Counted from the first letter of the stretch, positions 31,606 through 40,902 are shown. The stretch: 64,000 bases of DNA from Kribbella sp. NBC_01245 (GCF_036226525.1 NZ_CP108487.1:6572001-6636000); one strand, 5' to 3'. Program-made: numbers and translations. The notes: generated by a model not told the origin, from the sequence alone.

Positions 31606-32160
31606 CTATGCCCAGGGGCGGGTTTGCCAGTCGGGGGCGAGGAGGGACCAGACTTCGAGGTCTTGGCGGATGGGGCCCACCGGGAACGCCGCGCGGAGGA
31701 CGCCTTCGTGGGTCAGGCCTAGGCGGCGGGCGACGGCCTTGCTCGGTTCGTTGTCGGTCGAGCACTTCCACTCGAGGCGGTAGATGCCGCGTTCGCCGAT
31801 CGCCCAGTCGATCAGGACCTGGCAGGCGCGGGTGATCAGCCCCTTGCCCTGGGCATCGGCGTTGAGCCAGACACCAATCTCACACGTGCCGAAGCGCAGG
31901 TCGAAGGTCCGGAACAGCACACCCCCGACGAGTTCGCCGCCCAGCCAGATCCCGTCGATGCGCCCGGTATCGGCCGCCTGCCGATCGGCGTACGCCTGCA
32001 AGAACGAGCGAGCCGACGACTCGTCCACGACGACCGCCGCCCACGGGATGTACTGGACGATATCCGCCCGGGCCTTCTCCACATGGGCGAGGAACTCGGC
32101 GGCATGCCTCGGCTCGAGCGGGCATAGCTCGGCGTCGGCGGTGAGCTGAACGGCGTACAT
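31606..32160 (-). CDS. GNAT N-acetyltransferase, RimL-like
   Basis: A 184-residue acetyltransferase. The acetyl-CoA loop is Asn-Ala-Asp-Ala-Gln-Gly-Lys-Gly-Leu-Ile-Thr (about 108-118; consensus Gln/Arg-x-x-Gly-x-Gly/Ala), and the closing Arg-Leu-Gly-Leu-Thr-His-Glu-Gly segment is typical of RimJ/RimL ribosomal-protein acetyltransferases. Target unknown. ATG 32160 has GGAGG upstream; an in-frame ATG at 32190 is less likely. Confidence 0.87.
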   Translation of the reverse strand: MYAVQLTADAELCPLEPRHAAEFLAHVEKARADIVQYIPWAAVVVDESSARSFLQAYADRQAADTGRIDGIWLGGELVGGVLFRTFDLRFGTCEIGVWLNADAQGKGLITRACQVLIDWAIGERGIYRLEWKCSTDNEPSKAVARRLGLTHEGVLRAAFPVGPIRQDLEVWSLLAPDWQTRPWA

Positions 32161-32238
32161 GCGACCTCCGGTAGCGCGGGCGGACACCAACAGCGAACAC
32201 CCGCGCGAACCAGAGGCCCGATGGATTGCCGAGATCTG

Positions 32239-32994
32239 TTATTCCACGACGATCGTCAGCCGTTGGATGCCCCAGTTGTCGGCCGCCGGGCCGGGTGGGA
32301 ACCAGACGTCCACGATGTCGTCCTTGATCCAGCTACCGATATCGGCCGCGTAGCAATGCCCATATCCCGGCACGTAGAACCGCGTACCCCACGGGATGAT
32401 CCGGGCGTCGACCGCGCAGACCCCGGTCCCGGCGTTGTACCCGGACGCCGTCTGGGCCACGTCGTTGTACGCCGAGACCCGATAGCTGAACGTCGTACCA
32501 GCGGCCAAGGCGAACGACGCCAGTTGGTTCGACGAGTTCAGCCGGTACGACGTACTGAGCTGGCCTGCCGACGCGGCCGACGAGTCATCGGTCCTCATCG
32601 CGTAGACCTGGTAGTGCGCACCCTGACAGGGATTGGCGTCCGTGACGGTCAGGGTTGGCTGGCCCCAATCGCTGATCCACTGCAGCGCCTGCCCATTCCG
32701 GAACGCGCGATACGCCGCGGCGCCGGCGACCCGGTTGAACGTGAACGTCACGCGTCCATCCGAACCAAGGCCGCCGGTCACCCCGCTAGGCGGAGGGAGT
32801 CGATCACTGACGCTGTACGCCGGAGCGACCTGGCCGTTGCCGTGGCCGCCGGAAATGGGTCGATCGGGGATTGGCCCGGTGTAGAAGTGCGCGCATCCGG
32901 GCAACGCGGCGGCAGCGGTGGAAGGTGTTGTGAGCAGTACGACGATACTGAGCAGGGCAAGCGAAAACCCTTGTAGACAACGGCTTTTGGGCAT
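32239..32994 (-). CDS. Secreted 3D-domain protein
   Basis: A 251-residue exported protein: signal peptide to about residue 27 (cleavage Thr-Ala-Ala-Ala), a central fibronectin-III-like beta region (about 60-165), and a C-terminal 3D (double-psi barrel) domain with Asp-Ala-Arg-Ile-Ile-Pro-Trp-Gly-Thr, Ala-Ala-Asp-Ile-Gly and Asp-Ile-Val-Asp-Val-Trp, which hold the three conserved aspartates. Such domains occur in lytic transglycosylases and Rpf-like cell-wall proteins. Extracellular cell-wall hydrolase activity is likely but not proved. Confidence 0.8.
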   Translation of the reverse strand: MPKSRCLQGFSLALLSIVVLLTTPSTAAAALPGCAHFYTGPIPDRPISGGHGNGQVAPAYSVSDRLPPPSGVTGGLGSDGRVTFTFNRVAGAAAYRAFRNGQALQWISDWGQPTLTVTDANPCQGAHYQVYAMRTDDSSAASAGQLSTSYRLNSSNQLASFALAAGTTFSYRVSAYNDVAQTASGYNAGTGVCAVDARIIPWGTRFYVPGYGHCYAADIGSWIKDDIVDVWFPPGPAADNWGIQRLTIVVE

Positions 32995-33078
32995 GACGAA
33001 CAGACCTCCAGAGCGGGCGGATCTCACGAGGTGGCAATCCACAGCGTGAGCCCGCCGCCCTACTTAGTCAAGGTCTCG

Positions 33079-35541
33079 TCATAAATCGACGGAGCCCACC
33101 AGGTCGTTGACGCTCCGCAGCACCGGTACGTCGATAGGCCCTTCCGGCGCAACCGTGCTGCTCACCCGGAAGGTGTGCGACTCGCCCGCGCTGAGCGTGA
33201 CCAGGCCCGAGTCCACCCGCGCGGCCGGGTCCAGCCGGTCGGGGAACAGTGCGAGATCCTTCACCAGCGCAAGCGCCTCGACCGTCACCTCGTACCCGCC
33301 ATCGGTGGCCTTCGTCGCAACCGTGTAAGCCTGCTCCGGCGGCAGCAGTTGCAGCGTCGTGTCCTCGACGAAATACCAGTACGCCGCAAGGCCGTCGTCC
33401 GTCAGCACCTCGACGTACTCCGCCTTCCCATCCAGCGAAGTCGCGATCGCCGCAGGCAACAAAACGGTCAAAGCCGCGCGAGCCTCGACCGTGACCTCGA
33501 CCTCCTCGGTCGCCAGAACCTCCGAGCCGACCGTCCGACGCCGAAGCGTCAACCGCGTCGACCAGACCTCGTCCGAATCGTTGTGCAAGGCAACGACCGG
33601 GCCGTCGGGCCGAGGCTGCACGCTGATCAGGCGATCGGCGAAGACGCGGCGAAGCGCGTACCACAAGGGTTTGCGGATGCCGTGGCCGTCGACGGCCGCC
33701 CACGAGATGACCGGCCAGTTGTCGTTCAGCTGCCACACCATCGAGCCGGTGTTGAGCGGGAACAGACTGCGGAAGTGCTCGATGCCGAAGGCAACAGCCC
33801 GCGCCTGGTTCAGTTGTGTCGACCAGTGCCAGTCGTCGATGTTCGACCAGACCGGCAGGTGTTCCCCTAAACCTCGCTCGAGCTTGAGATTGCCCTCGAA
33901 CGCCTTCTGGTGCACGAGCATCTGCTCGGCATACGGATCGAGCGGCTCGTCATGCACGACCGACGTCAGCGTCGACCAGGCCGGCGGACCTTGGAACCCG
34001 AACTCCGCGACGAACCGCGGCTTGTAGTCGCGATACACCGAGTAGTCGACCTGGTTCCAGACGTCCCAGATGTGCATCGTGCCGAAGCGCTCGTCGTTCG
34101 GGTGGATGAAGTTGCTGTAGGAGAAAGGGCTGCCGGCCGAGTACGGCGTGCGCGGATCCAGCTCCGCGACGATCTTCGGCAGCAGGTCCAGGTAGTACCC
34201 CTCACCCCAGGTCCGGCCGGCGAGCGGCACGCGCCAGGACCATTCGACGTACCCCCAAATGTTCTCGTTGTTCCCGTTCCAGACCGCGATGCTGGCGTGC
34301 TGGCTGAGCCGCGTGACGGCCTGCCGGGCCTCGGCTTCGACCTCGCCACGCAACGGCTCCTCCTCGGAGTACGCCGCGCAGGCGAAGAGGAAGTCCTGCC
34401 AGACGAGGACGCCGAGCTCGTCGCAGATGTCGTAGAAGTCTTCGGTCTCGTAGATGCCGCCGCCCCAGACGCGCAGCATGTTCATGTTCGCGTCGATCGC
34501 GTCGCGGATGCTGCGCTCGTACGTCTGCCGGTCGAGCCGGGTGACGAACGCGTCGTCCGGGATCCAGTTCGCGCCGCGGATGTAGACCTTGCGCCCGTTC
34601 ACTGTAAGGTCGAACGGGCTGCCGTGCTCGTCCGGAGCGACGTCCAGCTCGACCGTCCGGAACCCGACCCGCCCTTCCCAGACGTCGGACCCGAGCGCCA
34701 CCTCAACGTCGTACAACGGCTGCTCGCCGTACCCGCGCGGCCACCAGAGGTCGACGTTCGCGACGGTGTTCCGCAGTACGACGCACTCGGTCCCAGGGAG
34801 GACGGTGGCCTCCGCGGTGGTGCCGCCGATCCGAACTGCGACGACCTCCGCCATCGCGCCGGGGCTCCAGGCCAGGTCGACGTGGGTTTCGAGCAAGCCG
34901 GCGCCGTCGGCGAGCGGTCGGACGGCGGCCAGGCGGGCGCCGGACCAGGACTCGAGGGCGATCGGCTGCCAGATGCCGACGGTCGCGACATCCGGTCCCC
35001 AGTCCCAGCCGAAGTTGCTCGCCATCTTGCGGATCGCGTTGTACGGATGCGTGTTGGTGCCCGGCCGAGGTCCGCCCGCCTCGGACAAAGCGACGGCCGT
35101 GTCCACCGGCGCGGCGAACTCGACCACCAGCTCGTTGCTGCCAGCAACCAAAGCGGAAGTGACGTTGAACCGGTAAGCCCTGTGTTGGTTGCAGGTCCGG
35201 CCGAGCTCGGTGCCGTTCAGGATGACCGTGGCGGCGGTATCGAGGCCGTCGGCAACGAGCTCCTGGACGGCGTGACCGTCCGGCTCCCACTCGAAGGTCG
35301 TCCGGTAGCTCCAGCCTGTCCGGCCGATCCACGCGAGCAGGCCCTCGTTGACGCCGTCGACCGGGTCGTCGATCAACCCGGCGGAGAGGAGATCGGTGTG
35401 CACCTCGCCCGGCACCGTCGCGGGTGACGGTTCGCTGAGCAGGCGCTCCAGCTCCGGCGGCACCGGCCCACTGGTGGCTCGCACGGTCCAGGTGCTGCCC
35501 GTCGCGCTGCCGAGCGGAACCCTACTCAGGGATGTCGTCAC
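33079..35541 (-). CDS. GH2 beta-mannosidase
   Basis: An 820-residue glycoside hydrolase family 2 enzyme with a sugar-binding jelly roll (about 1-190), an Ig-like domain (about 190-300) and a TIM barrel. The Asn-Phe-Gly-Trp-Asp-Trp-Gly-Pro motif marks the beta-mannosidase branch. Acid/base Glu426 lies in Asn-Gly-Asn-Asn-Glu-Asn, nucleophile Glu513 in Glu-Phe-Gly-Phe-Gln-Gly. There is no signal peptide, so it acts inside the cell on imported manno-oligosaccharides. Neighbours are an SGNH esterase and a LacI regulator sharing an operator-like sequence with its promoter. Confidence 0.92.
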   Translation of the reverse strand: MTTSLSRVPLGSATGSTWTVRATSGPVPPELERLLSEPSPATVPGEVHTDLLSAGLIDDPVDGVNEGLLAWIGRTGWSYRTTFEWEPDGHAVQELVADGLDTAATVILNGTELGRTCNQHRAYRFNVTSALVAGSNELVVEFAAPVDTAVALSEAGGPRPGTNTHPYNAIRKMASNFGWDWGPDVATVGIWQPIALESWSGARLAAVRPLADGAGLLETHVDLAWSPGAMAEVVAVRIGGTTAEATVLPGTECVVLRNTVANVDLWWPRGYGEQPLYDVEVALGSDVWEGRVGFRTVELDVAPDEHGSPFDLTVNGRKVYIRGANWIPDDAFVTRLDRQTYERSIRDAIDANMNMLRVWGGGIYETEDFYDICDELGVLVWQDFLFACAAYSEEEPLRGEVEAEARQAVTRLSQHASIAVWNGNNENIWGYVEWSWRVPLAGRTWGEGYYLDLLPKIVAELDPRTPYSAGSPFSYSNFIHPNDERFGTMHIWDVWNQVDYSVYRDYKPRFVAEFGFQGPPAWSTLTSVVHDEPLDPYAEQMLVHQKAFEGNLKLERGLGEHLPVWSNIDDWHWSTQLNQARAVAFGIEHFRSLFPLNTGSMVWQLNDNWPVISWAAVDGHGIRKPLWYALRRVFADRLISVQPRPDGPVVALHNDSDEVWSTRLTLRRRTVGSEVLATEEVEVTVEARAALTVLLPAAIATSLDGKAEYVEVLTDDGLAAYWYFVEDTTLQLLPPEQAYTVATKATDGGYEVTVEALALVKDLALFPDRLDPAARVDSGLVTLSAGESHTFRVSSTVAPEGPIDVPVLRSVNDLVGSVDL

Positions 35542-35588
35542 AGAGATCTCTCTTCCGAGAATGCACTGACAATATTTCGCCCCGACGC

Positions 35589-35606
35589 TACTTGACCGGT
35601 TCAGTA
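35589..35606. promoter_or_regulatory. LacI-type operator candidate, beta-mannosidase promoter
   Basis: An 18-bp near-palindrome with TACT/AGTA outer arms and ACCGGT core (14 of 18 positions symmetric, central CG as in LacI-family operators). The 10-mer ACCGGTTCAG (35595-35604) recurs in front of the lacI-type and esterase genes. Confidence 0.6.
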
Positions 35607-35646
35607 ACGATCAAGAGCCCGCCCACGGAACGAATAGAGGCCGAAG

Positions 35647-36267
35647 TCAGGCGGTGTGGAGAGTGCGGCGCCAGATCTCCGCGATCAGCCGATGGCCAAG
35701 GGCGGTCGGGTGCACGCCGTCGTCGGCGATCGCGACCGCGCCGAGCGATTCCGCGCGCTTGTTCAGCTCGGTATCGGTCGGCACCAGTACCGTGCCGTAC
35801 TCCGCGGCCAGCCGGCCCACCACCTCGATCTTCGGGTCGAGGTCCTCGCGCCAGGCGTGCTGCTCCGGCTTGACCGCCAGCAGGAACGGCTCCATCAGCA
35901 CGATCCGCGCCCGGGCCGCGCGCAACGGCGCCAGCAAACGGCGGTACGACGCCTCGTAGGCCTCCACCGTGGTCGGGTCGGACTTGTCGAACCGCCGCCA
36001 GGTGTCGTTGATACCGATCATGATCGAGACGAGGTCCGGCTCGTGCCTCAGTACGTCGGTCTGCCAGCGCTTGACCAGATCGGCGGCCCGGTTGCCGCTG
36101 ATCCCGGCGTTCACGATGCGCGGTGCGCGCGAACCGAGATCGACCTTGAGCTGGCGGACATAACCGCGGCCGAGACCGGCGCGCCAGTCGTCCCGGCGGC
36201 CGCAATCGGTGACACTGTCACCGGCGAAGACCAGCGTCGCGCGGGGATCCAGGATCGCCGTACTCAT
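35647..36267 (-). CDS. SGNH/GDSL-family esterase
   Basis: A 206-residue cytoplasmic SGNH hydrolase: block I Gly-Asp-Ser-Val-Thr-Asp (Ser nucleophile near residue 18), block II Gly (Ala-Gly-Ile-Ser-Gly-Asn), block III Gly-Ile-Asn-Asp, block V Asp-Gly-Val-His-Pro with catalytic Asp and His. Given the beta-mannosidase next door, removal of acetyl groups from manno-oligosaccharides is a reasonable guess. ATG 36267 has GAGGA at good spacing; ATG 36279 is directly against it and less likely. Confidence 0.85.
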   Translation of the reverse strand: MSTAILDPRATLVFAGDSVTDCGRRDDWRAGLGRGYVRQLKVDLGSRAPRIVNAGISGNRAADLVKRWQTDVLRHEPDLVSIMIGINDTWRRFDKSDPTTVEAYEASYRRLLAPLRAARARIVLMEPFLLAVKPEQHAWREDLDPKIEVVGRLAAEYGTVLVPTDTELNKRAESLGAVAIADDGVHPTALGHRLIAEIWRRTLHTA

Positions 36268-36337
36268 CGCATTCCTCACATTCCAGCCGTTACCCAGGAC
36301 AAAGAAATCCCGCCGAAACCAGGGTCATTTAGGATAA

Positions 36338-36349
36338 GAACCGGTTCAG
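36338..36349. promoter_or_regulatory. LacI-type operator candidate, esterase/lacI intergenic region
   Basis: The perfect palindrome GAACCGGTTC (36338-36347) with the same ACCGGTTCAG 10-mer (36340-36349) as the beta-mannosidase promoter. It lies in the 157-bp divergent region between the esterase and the lacI-type regulator, so both could be controlled. Confidence 0.6.
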
Positions 36350-36424
36350 CGAGAGAACTCACCGAAACCTATCCCACCGAACGGGCGGGAGGCGATCGGT
36401 AGACCAGATTCCGGAGGAGCCACT

Positions 36425-37438
36425 GTGCCCCGAGTGACCATCAAGGAGATCGCCCGTCGTGCGGGCGTCTCGAAGGGTGCCGTCTCCTACGCGCTGAACG
36501 GTCAGCCGGGCGTGTCCGACGCGACCCGGGCGCGGGTGCTCAAGGTCGCCGAGGAGCTCGAGTGGGTGCCGAACCGCGCCGCCCGGATGCTGTCCGCCGC
36601 GCGCAGCGAAACGTTCGGCCTGGTGCTGGCCCGGACCGCGAAGACGCTCAGCGAGGAGCCCTTCTACATGGGCTTCATCGGCGGCGTCGAGTCCGTGCTC
36701 AGCACCAAGGGCTACGCGCTGACCATCCAGGTGGTGCCGGACCTCGAGACCGAGATGGCGGCGTACCGCAAGTGGTCGGCCGAGCGCCGGGTGGATGCGG
36801 TCATCGTGGTCGACCTGCGGGTGAAGGACCCTCGCATCCCGCTGCTGAAAAAGCTGGAACTGCCCGCCCTGGTCGTCGGCGATCCGAGCCTGGCCGGCGG
36901 CCTGACCGCGGTCTGGACCGACAGCCGGACGGCGATGACCGAGGCCGTCGAGCACGTCGCCGAGCTGGGGCATCGCCGGGTCGCCCGGGTGGCCGGACCG
37001 CCTGAGCACGGGCACGTGTGGATGCGCGACCAGGCGTTCAACGCGGCGGCCGAGCGGCTCGGTCTGACCGGCAGCATCCTGCACACCGACTTCTCCGGCG
37101 ACGAAGGCGCGAGCGCGACCCGGGAGCTGATGACGGCCGACGATCGCCCGACCGCGGTGATCTACGACAACGACCTGATGGCGGTCGCCGGTCTGGGCAC
37201 CATCCAGGAGCTCGGTCTGACCGTGCCGGGTGACGTCATGATCATCGCCTGGGACGACTCGACCCTGTGCCGCATCACGCATCCGACCCTGTCGGCGATG
37301 AGCCACGACATCGTCGCGTACGGCGGCCGCGTGGCGGGCCACCTCTTCGACCTACTGGACGGCGCCGAGCCCGCCGCCCACCTCAACTCGACGCCCAAGC
37401 TCCAGATCCGCGGCTCATCCGGCCCACCTCGGGCCTAA
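36425..37438 (+). CDS. LacI-family transcriptional regulator
   Basis: A 337-residue repressor. The N-terminal helix-turn-helix (Thr-Ile-Lys-Glu-Ile-Ala-Arg-Arg-Ala-Gly-Val-Ser, residues 5-16) and the hinge-helix region (near 50-60) are intact, followed by the periplasmic-binding-protein-like sensor domain. GTG start with GGAGGAG upstream. The neighbouring beta-mannosidase and esterase and the shared ACCGGTTCAG boxes suggest control of mannoside utilisation with a manno-oligosaccharide inducer (inference). Its stop overlaps that of the convergent molybdoenzyme gene by 4 bases. Confidence 0.92.
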   Translation: MPRVTIKEIARRAGVSKGAVSYALNGQPGVSDATRARVLKVAEELEWVPNRAARMLSAARSETFGLVLARTAKTLSEEPFYMGFIGGVESVLSTKGYALTIQVVPDLETEMAAYRKWSAERRVDAVIVVDLRVKDPRIPLLKKLELPALVVGDPSLAGGLTAVWTDSRTAMTEAVEHVAELGHRRVARVAGPPEHGHVWMRDQAFNAAAERLGLTGSILHTDFSGDEGASATRELMTADDRPTAVIYDNDLMAVAGLGTIQELGLTVPGDVMIIAWDDSTLCRITHPTLSAMSHDIVAYGGRVAGHLFDLLDGAEPAAHLNSTPKLQIRGSSGPPRA

Positions 37439-39549
37439 GGGCAGGCGGTGATGGTGACCGGGACGCCGTTCAGCGCGGCGGTTCCGGCCACGTCGTCGAG
37501 CAGGGCCGGGTCGGTCAGGTCGTTCGCGCTGACGCCGAGGACCTTGTTCGCCACCGACAACCGGGTGCCTTCCTTACTGTGGCCGAACCCGTGCGGCAGG
37601 CTCACCACGCCCGGCATCATGTCCTCGGTCGCCGCCACCTCGACGTCGACCGTGCCGGATGCCGAGGTGATGCGCACCTTCTGCCCGTCGGCAAGCTCGC
37701 GCCGACTCAGATCGCCCGGGTTCATCAGCAGTTGATGCCGGGGCTTGCCCTTCGTCAACCGGGTGGAGTTGTGCATCCACGAGTTGTTGCTACGCAGATG
37801 CCGCCGCCCGATCAGCAACAGCCCGTCGCCCTCGGAATCCCTGTCCAGCAAGGCCTTCCGCGCGCGATCCAGGTCGTCCATCAGTAGTGCCGGCACGAGG
37901 TCGATCCGCTTGTTCCGCGTCCGCAACCGCTCCGGGAACGACGGCTGCAACGGCCCAAGGTCGATCCCGCCCGCGGACTTCCGCACCTTGCGCAGACTCA
38001 ACTTGTACGGCCCGGTGCGCAGGCCCGCCGCCACGATCAGACGCGGGTTGAGCCGCAATGTGGCCAGCGACGGCAACGCCTTCTTCAGCCGCTTGGCGTC
38101 GAACGTCGCCTTGGTATACGCGTAACCGAGACCGCGGAAGATCTCCCAGTCATGGCGAGCGTCGTCCGGTCGCGGCAGCACGGCCGCGTTCCAGCGGGCC
38201 GTGTTGCGCACGGCCAACTGGTGGAAGACGAGGTCGTAGTGGTCCCGCTCCAACGGTGGTGTCGGCGGCAGAATCACGTCGGCATGACGAGTCGTCTCGT
38301 TGATGTACGGGTCGACGGCCACCATGAAGTCCAGCGTGCCCAGGGCCTCGTCGAGCCGGCGGCCGTTCGGCGTGGACAGCACGGGGTTGCCCGCGATCGT
38401 CACCATCGCGCGGATCCGCCCGTCGCCCTCGGTCAGGATCTCCTCGGCGATACTCGCGGCGGGCAGCTCGCCACCGAACTCGGGCAGTCCGCGCACCCGG
38501 CTCTTCCAAACGCCCGCATGACCACGGCTCATCCGGCTCAGGATGTCCACGGCCGGCTTCGGGACCAGCGTGCCGCCCGGGCGATCGAGGTTGCCCGTCA
38601 CTATGTTGAGCAGCTGGACGGCCCATTGGCAGACCGCGCCGAACCGCTGGGCCGATACGCCGAGCCGGCCGTAACAGGCAGCCCGATCCGCCGCCGCGAA
38701 CTCGCGCGCGATCCGGCGGATGACGTCGGCGTCGATACCGGTGATCGGTGCGGCCCGTTCCGGCGTCCACCCGGCGAGGGCTTCGCGGAGTTCCGCCAGC
38801 CCATCGACGTACGGCGCTGTGTCCTCGACGCCGTCGGCCAGCACCTGGTGGACCAGCGCGAGCAGGAACGCGGCGTCGGTCCCCGGCCGGATGAAGTGGT
38901 GCTCATCGGCAACGGCGGCCGTCTCGGTCCGACGCGGGTCGATCACGATCACCCGGCCGCCACGCGCCCGTACTTCCTTGAGGCGTTTGGCGAAACCGGG
39001 CGCGGTCATCATGCTGCCGTTCGACGCGAGCGGGTTGGCGCCGAGCATCAGCAGGTACGACGTACGGTCGATATCGGCCACCGGGATCATCAGCTGATGC
39101 CCGTACAGCAGGTACGACGCGAGCATGTGCGGCAATTGGTCGACCGAGGTCGCGCTGAACCGGTTGCGCGTGCGCAGGAGCCGGACCAGCGGCGGCATAT
39201 GCGTCAGAGCGCCGAGGCTGTGCACGTTCGGATTGCCCAGGTAGACGCCGACCGCGTTCTTCCCGTGCTCACGCTGGATCGTCGCGAGCCGTTCCGCGAC
39301 CAGGTCGTACGCCGCCTGCCAGGAGAGCTCTTCCCACCCATCAGCCGTACGTCGTACCGGGCGTTGCAGCCGATCGGGATCGTCCTGGAGGTCGCGCAGC
39401 GCCACCGCCTTGGGACAGATGTGCCCGCGCGAAAGCGGGTCCGACTCGTCGCCGCGGATGTCGGTGACCCGGCCGTTGTCGACCGTGACCAGCACTCCGC
39501 AGATCGCCTCGCACAGGTTGCAGGATGTCCGCCGTACCGTCGCCGTCAT
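37435..39549 (-). CDS. Molybdopterin-dependent oxidoreductase, 4Fe-4S type
   Basis: A 704-residue member of the DMSO-reductase/formate-dehydrogenase superfamily. The N-terminal Cys-Asn-Leu-Cys-Glu-Ala-Ile-Cys-Gly, with a later Cys-Pro-Lys, binds the 4Fe-4S cluster; residues about 55-520 form the molybdopterin domain and about 590-700 the dinucleotide-binding domain (Leu-Met-Asn-Pro-Gly-Asp region). There is no Tat signal, so it is cytoplasmic. Substrate not evident, and no small electron-transfer subunit adjoins it. The molybdate importer at 57.9-60.5 kb would supply its metal. Confidence 0.88.
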   Translation of the reverse strand: MTATVRRTSCNLCEAICGVLVTVDNGRVTDIRGDESDPLSRGHICPKAVALRDLQDDPDRLQRPVRRTADGWEELSWQAAYDLVAERLATIQREHGKNAVGVYLGNPNVHSLGALTHMPPLVRLLRTRNRFSATSVDQLPHMLASYLLYGHQLMIPVADIDRTSYLLMLGANPLASNGSMMTAPGFAKRLKEVRARGGRVIVIDPRRTETAAVADEHHFIRPGTDAAFLLALVHQVLADGVEDTAPYVDGLAELREALAGWTPERAAPITGIDADVIRRIAREFAAADRAACYGRLGVSAQRFGAVCQWAVQLLNIVTGNLDRPGGTLVPKPAVDILSRMSRGHAGVWKSRVRGLPEFGGELPAASIAEEILTEGDGRIRAMVTIAGNPVLSTPNGRRLDEALGTLDFMVAVDPYINETTRHADVILPPTPPLERDHYDLVFHQLAVRNTARWNAAVLPRPDDARHDWEIFRGLGYAYTKATFDAKRLKKALPSLATLRLNPRLIVAAGLRTGPYKLSLRKVRKSAGGIDLGPLQPSFPERLRTRNKRIDLVPALLMDDLDRARKALLDRDSEGDGLLLIGRRHLRSNNSWMHNSTRLTKGKPRHQLLMNPGDLSRRELADGQKVRITSASGTVDVEVAATEDMMPGVVSLPHGFGHSKEGTRLSVANKVLGVSANDLTDPALLDDVAGTAALNGVPVTITACP

Positions 39550-39608
39550 CCCCTCAACCTACCCACAGGTAGCCCTCGCGTCACGAGGTCAAGGTCACGG
39601 CTGGAAGG

Positions 39609-40217
39609 TCAGGGTTGGGAGGTCAGCTCGGCGAGGTGGCTTTTGAGGATCGCGCGGACCCGGGCCGGCGTCGCGCGGGTGTGCTGGGTGGCGGCATGCA
39701 GGGAGAGGCCGTCGATCAGGGCGTGCAGGCGGTCGGCTTCGGCGTCGAGGTCGAGGCCTTCGCGCAGGGCGCCCGCCTCGGCCATGCCGGTCAGGACGGA
39801 CGCGCAGAGACCTCGAAGACTTTCGTGCACGGGGGTGAGGTGCTCGCGCAACAGCGTGCTGGCCTCGTTGTGCGCGCTGGCCTGGGCGACGAACGCGAGC
39901 CAGACGTCGAACTCGACCCGGCGCTCCTCGTCGAGCGGGATGACCTCCTCGAGGTACTGCATGGCCCAGCTGCTCGGCGGGCCGGACGGCTCCACGGCCG
40001 AGACCCGTTCGGTGACTCGGCGCGAGACCAGCTCCATCGCGAAGCTGAGCAGGCCGGCCTGGTCGGGGAAGTAGTACCGCACGGCGCCGGGCGAACTGCC
40101 GGCCTCGGCGGCGACGGTCCGGACCGAGACGGCCGGGATGCCGTCGCGTCGGACGATGCGCCAGAGCGCCTGCGCGATCTCCTCGCGGCGGGCGTCGTGG
40201 TCAACGATCTTGGGCAT
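39609..40217 (-). CDS. TetR-family repressor
   Basis: A 202-residue regulator with the TetR DNA-binding domain at about residues 10-55 (Ser-Ser-Pro-Gly-Ala-Val-Arg-Tyr-Tyr-Phe is the recognition helix) and a helical ligand domain. The start at 40217 gives the normal N-terminal length; ATG 40232 is an alternative. Divergent from the three-gene membrane/methyltransferase operon at 40294, with two similar operator-like repeats between. Confidence 0.87.
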   Translation of the reverse strand: MPKIVDHDARREEIAQALWRIVRRDGIPAVSVRTVAAEAGSSPGAVRYYFPDQAGLLSFAMELVSRRVTERVSAVEPSGPPSSWAMQYLEEVIPLDEERRVEFDVWLAFVAQASAHNEASTLLREHLTPVHESLRGLCASVLTGMAEAGALREGLDLDAEADRLHALIDGLSLHAATQHTRATPARVRAILKSHLAELTSQP

Positions 40218-40225
40218 GTCCCTTT

Positions 40226-40269
40226 TTAGCACGGTCGTGTTATCGTTGCTCGAAGCACAGTCGTACTAA
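40226..40269. promoter_or_regulatory. Tandem TetR operator candidate
   Basis: TTAGCACGGTCGTGTTA (40226-40242, with CACG/CGTG symmetry) and the related GCACAGTCGTACTAA (40255-40269) lie in the divergent region between the tetR-type gene and the membrane protein gene. Their similarity and position suit binding by the TetR protein. Confidence 0.55.
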
Positions 40270-40293
40270 ATAAACTGAGACAAGGGGACTCTC

Positions 40294-40893
40294 GTGTTGC
40301 TCGCCGTCATCGCCGCCTGTGAGATCGGGTTCTGGGTGCTGCTGGCCGCCGGTCTGGCTGTGCGCTACCTGCTGCGGATGCCTCGGCTCGGCCTGGTGCT
40401 GCTCGCGGGTGTGCCGTTGGTGGACGTCGTCATGCTGGTCGCGAGCGTGATCGACCTGCAGAGTGGCGGTGAGCCGTCCGGCAAGCACTCGCTGGCCGCC
40501 ATCTTCATCGGCGTGAGCGTCGGCTTCGGGCATCAGTCGATCAAGTGGGCCGATGGTTGGGCCGCCTACAAGTTCGCCGGTGCGCCGCGGCCGGTGAAGC
40601 CGCCGAAGGGTGGTCCGGAGCGCGCCCGGCGGGAGCGCCAGGGCTGGTTCCGGCATCTGCTCGCCTGGTCGATCGGCTGCGGTTTGATGCTGGCCGGCGG
40701 GCTGCTCGCGGGCGGCGTCGATCAGGCCGGCGCCCTGCTCGGCCCGGCAACGACGTGGACGCTCGTGCTGGTCATCGACGGCCTTGTCTCCTTCAGCTAC
40801 GGCATCGGTAAGGGCACAGGCGGCGGCACAGGCGGCAGAGGCTCTGGTGAAGGTGACCGCGAGTCGCGGCCCGAGGCGTCGTTGAGGTCGTAG
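40294..40893 (+). CDS. Integral membrane protein, TetR-controlled
   Basis: A 199-residue protein with about five hydrophobic helices (near 5-23, 33-52, 65-80, 122-142 and 150-170), a basic cytoplasmic loop (about 93-115) and a Gly/Arg-rich tail. GTG start with AAGGGGA upstream. Divergence from the TetR gene suggests drug- or stress-inducible expression. I recognise no specific family; it is not a classical efflux pump by length. Confidence 0.75.
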   Translation: MLLAVIAACEIGFWVLLAAGLAVRYLLRMPRLGLVLLAGVPLVDVVMLVASVIDLQSGGEPSGKHSLAAIFIGVSVGFGHQSIKWADGWAAYKFAGAPRPVKPPKGGPERARRERQGWFRHLLAWSIGCGLMLAGGLLAGGVDQAGALLGPATTWTLVLVIDGLVSFSYGIGKGTGGGTGGRGSGEGDRESRPEASLRS

Positions 40894-40902
40894 ATTGACT
40901 GC

